Shown piece after piece: positions 61,494 through 64,000 of a stretch of 64,000 bases of DNA. The notes under the pieces were generated by a model, which was given only the letters and a program-made list of their open reading frames with translations, made no database searches and was not told the origin of the DNA. Each line of letters begins with the position of its first letter. Position 1 is the first letter of the stretch. The stretch covers positions 1,674,001-1,738,000 of the forward strand of contig OY723314.1 of the NCBI GenBank assembly GCA_963210315.1, given 5' to 3'. This DNA is from Rhynchopus euleeides. Taxonomy: Eukaryota; Euglenozoa; Diplonemea; Diplonemida; Diplonemidae. A program made the position numbers and the translations under genes.

Positions 61494-63087
61494 CCGGCCC
61501 CGGTTTTCTTCTTTTGTTGCTGTTTTGGGAACTTTTAGACACACAAAAAAAACAGGAAATAAAAAGCAGGAAGAACAGTATCAGGCCCGATATGTTACTT
61601 TGTTTTTTTCAGTTTTACCACGCGGTTGCCCCTGGGGGGGCCACGGTGGCCCACCCACCACACACCGCGCAAACACATTGGGTTGGGCCGATCGGCACAC
61701 ACGCAACCTTCACCATCTCCCGATCACCCCCCCCCCCCCCCCCCTCCTCCGCCTGCCACCCTCCTGAGGGACTCTGCCTCCCCAGCACGCCCTGTGACAG
61801 CTAGTGTTGAGTATCGGGGGGGGGGGGGGCCGCTCAGGAGTGCAGAAAAGTAGTCACAACAAGCCCCCCCCCCCCCCCCCAAGGGGACAACACTGGCACA
61901 GTGTTTCGACACAGAGCGAATCCCCCCGCGCACCCCCCTCCCCCCGCCCCATCGCATCGAGAGCAGGGCGTGTTTTGGTGTGATGTCTGCACTTGCTAGA
62001 ATAATGATTTTCACCCCCCCCCCCTCTTGTTGGTGTGTTTCTGTGGTGATCACTTCGTAAAGGTGGGTTAACCCTGCGCGGGTCCTAGCCCATCCCCTGT
62101 GTGTGTGTGTGTAGTGATAGTGGTTTTAAGTGGGTAACCCTGCGCGGATCTGTGCCCACTCCCCGCCCACCCCTACGTCACAGCGGATGCCCCACTCGGG
62201 CTAGAGTGTGGGGCCATGTGTGTGTGTGTGTGTGGCAGTGAAGGGGATATCATCAGAGTTCGCTCGGTGGAACCCACACTAAAACAGGGCGCTTGACGTG
62301 TGTGCGTTGTGTTGTGTTGTGCCAATGCAGCCAGGGCTTGCAAAGTGTCTAAGGGCGTTAGGGGCCACTGCTGCTGCACTGCTGCCGAGTTGTCGGAAAT
62401 ACGGATGTCTCACCACGAACGGATCCCTCCCCCCGAGTGTCCCACCCATGCGTTCTGCTGTCCTGAGGAGGATCAAAGGTCTGCTGTGTTCAACGGGATG
62501 GCATCTAGTATCGTCACACCTGGGTTTGCAGGGTGTGGGGTGCAGGTGGTTGTGGCGGGTGGCTCCCAGCAGCCAGAGGCTGCATAGGGGCAGGCAGGAG
62601 GGTGTTGGCAAGGGATCAAGCGGGGGGGGTGTCATGTGCCTCCCGGGTGTTCGCGGTCGGTTTCGTGGGGGAACAGAATAGTGTGCCACGGCGACCGCAC
62701 ACACGCATGGGGGTTTTTTGCACCCCTCCCCCCCCCAACCCATCCCGGCCCCCACCCCCGCCCTCCAGTGGCACGCCAGACCCACTGCTTTGCGTGAGGC
62801 CCACTGGCTACATCCCTTGCAATATACTCTATCATAACGCAGTTTCAACACTGCAGTGTCTCTCCCAGAAAGGACAGCCGTGAAAGAACGTAACAGGTCC
62901 TGAGGATACAATCTAAGACACTGAGTTGAATTCAGAACAGAGAGGAATCAGGGAGGGACCGTATGAGAAGATCAAGAGAAGAAACCGGAATAGCAAAGAA
63001 CACTCTCCTTCACCGTTGGGCTTGGAGCTCTCAGAGCACTGAGCGGGGCACTTTTAACCCTGCAGGATACGGGGTCTCATCATCCGC
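61494..63087. other. Intergenic; C-runs, GT microsatellites, no gene recognised
   Basis: Long C or G homopolymers occur at about 61727-61745, 61816-61829, 61864-61880 and 62012-62023, with GT repeats at 62098-62112 and 62215-62234. CATCAGAGTTCGCTCGGTGG (62250-62269) is another copy of the dispersed GCATCAGAG motif. Near 62190, CCCCACTCGGGCTAGAGTG resembles 1550-1570. No credible ORF. Confidence 0.45.
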
Positions 63088-63600
63088 TCAGATCCCGCTA
63101 TCTAGCGGGGGGCGGACGTCCGGGTGCCCCGTACGCGGCCCTCGCCAGCCCCAGCTCTTTCGCCCAGAGGGACTCAGCAGCAGGGTCGTTTTCAACCCTG
63201 TCGTACCGCAGCATGACCGCGAGCTTCTGCATGTCGACGAAAGCATCGGGCTGTCGTCATTGAGCACCATCATCTTACCACCCACCCAGGAGTAACAGAA
63301 GTAGTGGCCGCTGTGCCTCGACCCACCGGTGTGCCGCACGCATCCCCCGAAGGCGAAAGTTGCTGTCTTCCCACTCCCGTCGAGCACCTCCAACTGCTGT
63401 GGCACGTTGCAGGGTTCGCTGTTGTACCCCGCGGTGGTACCCGTGGTCCGCTGCACCCACACGAGGAGGGTATTCCCCAGCACCGTCGTCACGTGGCGAG
63501 AGGGAGCCACGTCGCTCTTGCACTCACCGCAGACGTATGTGTGCTCGTCATTGGGGGGCTGCACCGTACCACAATGGCGGTGCTCGTGCCCTCTTCCGAC
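63088..63600 (-). pseudogene. Ubiquitin-specific protease C-terminal fragment, frameshifted
   Basis: Minus-strand reading gives HCGTVQPPNDEHTYVCGECK, then NTLLVWVQRT, then VRHTGGSRHSGHYFCYSW and MVLNDDSP. This is the C-terminal half of a USP (family C19): a CxxC zinc pair, the His box with GHY, and the late Asp. The Cys box is not seen in the window. After NDDSP the frame changes: the coherent continuation (DAFVDMQKLAVMLRYDRVEN and on) lies one base off, indicating one lost base near 63248. Upstream, a stop appears a few codons before HCGT, so either an intron boundary lies near 63595 or the copy is truncated. It is a fragment or damaged gene rather than a working protease, unless sequence error explains the shift. 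Confidence 0.6.
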
Positions 63601-63794
63601 ACCCTACACAGCACCCTGCGGGTTTGCGGGTTTAGTCCTCACTCAATGTCACGACCTGGGCACACATGTCCTGCACGCTCAGGCACCATTCCCTAGACAA
63701 GCCACGCAATAGAACTGCAACCACAACACGCCCCTCTGTGTGCCTGCCACGGCCCCTCCCCACTCTCACCCAGCAGGGCACCACAGGCGGGGGC

Positions 63795-64000
63795 ATGTCC
63801 CCTCCTATGCGACATCATCACGGCCTGGCGCCAGCTCTGCTGCTGCTGCTGTGCTGCTTTGCACGGTGCGCTGGTTATCTCACAACCTCTTCTGCTGGCA
63901 TCAACACCGGTTGCACCTTCACCGCGCTGTCCGTCTACACCAAGACAGGCGACGTCTGGTATGCCTGTGGCAGGGAGATCTACAGGCTTCCCACAGGTGG
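63795..64000 (+). CDS. Start of a secreted or membrane protein (runs off window)
   Basis: The ATG at 63795 (or 63807) opens a frame that stays open to the end of the window. The N-terminus is a signal peptide (basic MRHHHG, then LAPALLLLLCCFARCAG). The mature part contains TSSAGINTGCTFTALSVYTK, then DVWYACGREIYRLPTG. The xGDVWYACGREIYRL phrase resembles one blade of a beta-propeller of the NHL or YWTD kind, but 40 residues are too few to decide. The AG acceptor-like CCACAG lies 10 bp upstream. Partial at the 3' end. Confidence 0.6.
   Translation, partial: MSPPMRHHHGLAPALLLLLCCFARCAGYLTTSSAGINTGCTFTALSVYTKTGDVWYACGREIYRLPTG

Noticed and set aside
62279..62911. 210-codon minus-strand open frame
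   Set aside because: Pro/His/Arg-rich chance frame over simple sequence; no motif seen.

Overview
The window reads as nuclear DNA of a GC-rich unicellular eukaryote. There is no operon layout and no Shine-Dalgarno spacing. Genes sit hundreds of bases apart in repeat-rich DNA, one gene (59593-61493) has two clear GT-AG introns, and there are signal-peptide/multi-membrane-span surface proteins, a RING protein, a PPR protein, a mitochondrial Oxa1-type insertase and a hAT transposon. Nearly all genes are on the plus strand. Conserved AG acceptors lie shortly upstream of several start codons, and a dispersed motif (TTCTGTACTTCAG) resembles the 3' end of euglenozoan spliced leaders. A euglenozoan, perhaps a diplonemid, is therefore my guess, but this is inference and not proven here.

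Layout. (1) 1-24.7 kb: six tandem paralogues of a SERHL-like alpha/beta hydrolase (155, 10495, 13559, 17952, 21393, 23771). They are 315-320 aa with nearly identical 5' leaders and N-terminal halves and divergent lid/C-terminal halves. Four are preceded by a conserved module of about 125-145 bp carrying a hairpin and a 16-bp palindrome. Between hydrolases 1 and 2 lies a broken member of a second family. (2) 26.1-43.6 kb: four more members of that family. They have a signal peptide, a Cys-rich ectodomain of EGF-like eight-Cys modules and a C-terminal region with about 8-9 membrane spans. Copy B has a frameshift in its signal peptide. Copies C, D and E belong to an essentially perfect 4,165-bp tandem array. 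(3) 44.5-46.3 kb: a duplicated element with inverted ends, a 109-bp composite minisatellite and a zinc-finger/coiled-coil ORF. (4) 47-54 kb: RING protein, PPR protein and a large disordered nuclear-type protein. (5) 54085-57199: a structurally complete hAT element with an exact 8-bp target duplication and an open transposase. (6) 59.6-61.5 kb: Oxa1-like insertase in three exons. (7) 63.1-64 kb: an antisense ubiquitin-specific-protease fragment with a frameshift, and the 5' end of a secreted or membrane protein that runs off the window.

How they relate. The hydrolases and the EGF-repeat membrane proteins are two tandemly expanding families whose arrays abut and interleave. Sequence homogenisation (identical N-terminal halves, 486-bp repeats inside one gene, 4,165-bp units spanning three genes) points to continuing unequal exchange or gene conversion. 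I see no direct biochemical link between the two families. The right third is ordinary housekeeping sequence plus transposons. Intergenic DNA carries at least five dispersed short repeat families.
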